In this document: positions 62,692 to 64,000 of the stretch, one piece after another
How the letters are laid out: every line of letters starts with the position of its first letter
How positions within the stretch are numbered: position 1 is the first letter of the stretch
Assembly (NCBI RefSeq): GCF_000214035.2
Contig: NZ_AFHG01000052.1
Span: forward strand, 372,001-436,000
Direction: 5' to 3'
DNA length: 64,000 nt
Origin: Methyloversatilis universalis FAM5
GTDB lineage: Bacteria; Pseudomonadota; Gammaproteobacteria; Burkholderiales; Rhodocyclaceae
Notes under the pieces: generated by a model
What the model was told of the DNA's origin: nothing
Seen by the model: only the letters and a program-made list of their open reading frames with translations
Databases searched by the model: none
Translations under genes and position numbers: made by a program

Positions 62692-64000
62692 CGGCGGTGC
62701 GGTGTGCGGTGGCGGCGCAGCGCGCGGCTGCGTGCGCGGATTTCGCGTGCGGCCGGCGCCGGCGGGGCGCCGCCGTAGCGGGCGTCTGCATAAAGTGTAC
62801 ACGCTGCGCGCAGGTCTGCCGCCAGATCCGGACGCGCGGCAGCCACCCGTTCGGCATAGTCCAGCGGGCCTTCCCAGGCGGCGCGGCCCAGCCCCGCCGG
62901 TGCGAGCGCGCGGTCGAGCCCGGCCCAGGCGCGTGCCAGCGCGTCGCGGCCGGGCGCGCGGCGCAGCGCCCACAGCGTGAGCGCGCCGGCCATCACGCCG
63001 CACAGCGCGGCCATCCACGCGGTCATGGTCTGCCAGTCCGGCTGCGCCATGCCGAGGCGCGACAGCAGTTCGCGCTGGCGCTGCTGGTCGTAGGACAGCA
63101 CCCACTGGTTCCACGCGTTGTTGGCCGCTTCCCAGCGGTGGCGCAGATCGCGCAGCCAGCCGAGGTCGGCACGCGCGACGAAGGGCACCGGCTCGCCGGC
63201 GGCCAGATCGGCCAGCCCGCGTTCCACCCGCGACGGCAGGATGGCGGCGGTCGGGTCCACCCGGCGCCAGCCTTCGGCCGGCAGCCACACTTCGGCCCAT
63301 GCATGGGCGTCGGACTGGCGCACCACGATGAAGCTGTCGACGCTGTTGCGCTCGCCGCCCTGGTAGCCGGTCACCACGCGCGCCGGCAGGCCGGCCGCGC
63401 GGGCGAGGAAGACGAAGGCGCCAGCGTAGTGTTCGCAGAAGCCGCGCCGGGTGTCGAACAGGAAGGCGTCGATGCCGTCCGCACCCGGCAGCAGCGGCGG
63501 CGTGAGCGTGTAGACGAAGGCTTCGCGGCGGAACAGCCGCAGCAGCGCGTCGACCGTCGCCGCGTCGCTGCCGGACTGGCGGCGCAGTTCGGCAGCCAGT
63601 GCGCGGGCGCGCGGGTTGCCGTCGCGCGGCAGCCGGCGGGCGGCGTCGATGTGGGCGCTCCATTCCTCGATGCCCGGCCGGGCCGCCAGCACCGACTCGA
63701 AATGGTCGCGACGCCGGTTGCGCACCACGTCGCCGGACAGCACCTGCCAGTCGTCCGACACCCGCGCGCCGGGCGGCAGCGCGGCAACGGTTTCCAGCGC
63801 GAACAGCCAGTTCTTGCCATGCGCTTCCAGCGTGACTTCATAGCCGCTGCGGGGGCCGATCACCGGGTGCGGCGGCGTGCCGCCGGTGCGCCGGGCGGCA
63901 GTGCCCTGACGCCAGGTGCGGCCGTCGAATTCGGTCAGCACCGGGCCGCGCCAGTACAGGTCGCGCGCCGGCGGCGCCTCGCGGTCGAACCGGGCGCGGA
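62688..64000 (-). CDS. TgpA-type transglutaminase-like membrane protein (N-terminal part outside window)
   Basis: C-terminal 437 or so residues; the frame stays open to the window edge and begins RARFDREAPPARDLYWRGPV, which is the segment after the membrane domain in TgpA/DUF3488 proteins. The transglutaminase core is intact: Cys in TRRGFCEHYAGAF, His in SDAHAWAEVW, Asp in RVDPTAAIL. One membrane segment follows (MTAWMAALCGVMAGALTLW), then a C-terminal DUF4129-like tail. TgpA is a periplasmic transglutaminase essential in Pseudomonas aeruginosa. Coupled to mltB by a four-base overlap. The GTG at 63941 is internal. Confidence 0.92.
   Translation of the reverse strand, partial: RARFDREAPPARDLYWRGPVLTEFDGRTWRQGTAARRTGGTPPHPVIGPRSGYEVTLEAHGKNWLFALETVAALPPGARVSDDWQVLSGDVVRNRRRDHFESVLAARPGIEEWSAHIDAARRLPRDGNPRARALAAELRRQSGSDAATVDALLRLFRREAFVYTLTPPLLPGADGIDAFLFDTRRGFCEHYAGAFVFLARAAGLPARVVTGYQGGERNSVDSFIVVRQSDAHAWAEVWLPAEGWRRVDPTAAILPSRVERGLADLAAGEPVPFVARADLGWLRDLRHRWEAANNAWNQWVLSYDQQRQRELLSRLGMAQPDWQTMTAWMAALCGVMAGALTLWALRRAPGRDALARAWAGLDRALAPAGLGRAAWEGPLDYAERVAAARPDLAADLRAACTLYADARYGGAPPAPAAREIRARSRALRRHRTPHRR

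Overview
The window is a contiguous, gene-dense, G+C-rich stretch of chromosome from a motile betaproteobacterium. Evidence: the che/flh/flg gene content with cheZ; the leuC-leuD-leuB-asd-fimV-truA-trpF-trpB-trpA-accD-folC-SPOR-cvpA-purF-metZ order typical of Betaproteobacteria; a PEP-CTERM protein; and a flagellar regulon that combines sigma-54 and FliA promoters with flhF/flhG and MotC/MotD-type stators. A Rhodocyclales-like bacterium (Methyloversatilis, Azoarcus or Thauera relatives) fits best, but that placement is inference; no rRNA gene is present.

Region 1 (1-22,300) is chemotaxis and flagellar control. It holds cheY (partial), cheZ and cheA; a two-gene unit of small proteins behind a FliA-type promoter; a PAS-PAS-GGDEF-EAL protein; flhB; a cytoplasmic triple-PAS chemoreceptor coupled to a triple-CheW protein; a membrane chemoreceptor; a glycine-zipper protein; flhA-flhF-flhG-fliA-motC-motD; and flgM-flgN. 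Region 2 (22,300-34,800) is rod, hook and ring assembly: flgA, divergent flgBCDEFGHIJ from a sigma-54 promoter, then flgK-flgL from a second sigma-54 promoter, followed by a small lipoprotein.

Region 3 (34,800-55,700) is housekeeping: an MFS transporter; leuCDB with an entericidin-like lipoprotein inserted; asd; fimV; an EcfT/CbiQ-like membrane protein; truA; trpFBA; accD; folC; a SPOR protein; cvpA; purF; then a SAM-II type riboswitch ahead of metZ, with ispD and ispF immediately downstream.

Region 4 (55,700-64,000) is accessory: a PEP-CTERM protein, two related small envelope proteins with a shared C-terminal WYYC...YYPYV motif, a ferric-reductase-like flavocytochrome, and a lower-G+C block at 59,138-61,247. 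In that block three co-oriented genes, including one with a HEPN RNase motif, are separated by attC-like sequences. It looks like a cassette array remnant of an integron with no integrase in view. The window ends with mltB and the C-terminal part of a TgpA-type transglutaminase.

How the parts work together: two sigma-54 promoters (flgB, flgK) and FliA-type promoters (flgM, the 3317 unit and probably two chemoreceptors) suggest a FleQ/FlrC-like cascade feeding into FliA/FlgM. FlhF and a degenerate FlhG would set flagellar placement or number. MotC/MotD power the motor and CheA/CheZ/CheY plus the receptors steer it. The leu, trp, asd, purF and metZ genes form an amino-acid and purine synthesis block, and metZ appears to be under SAM control.
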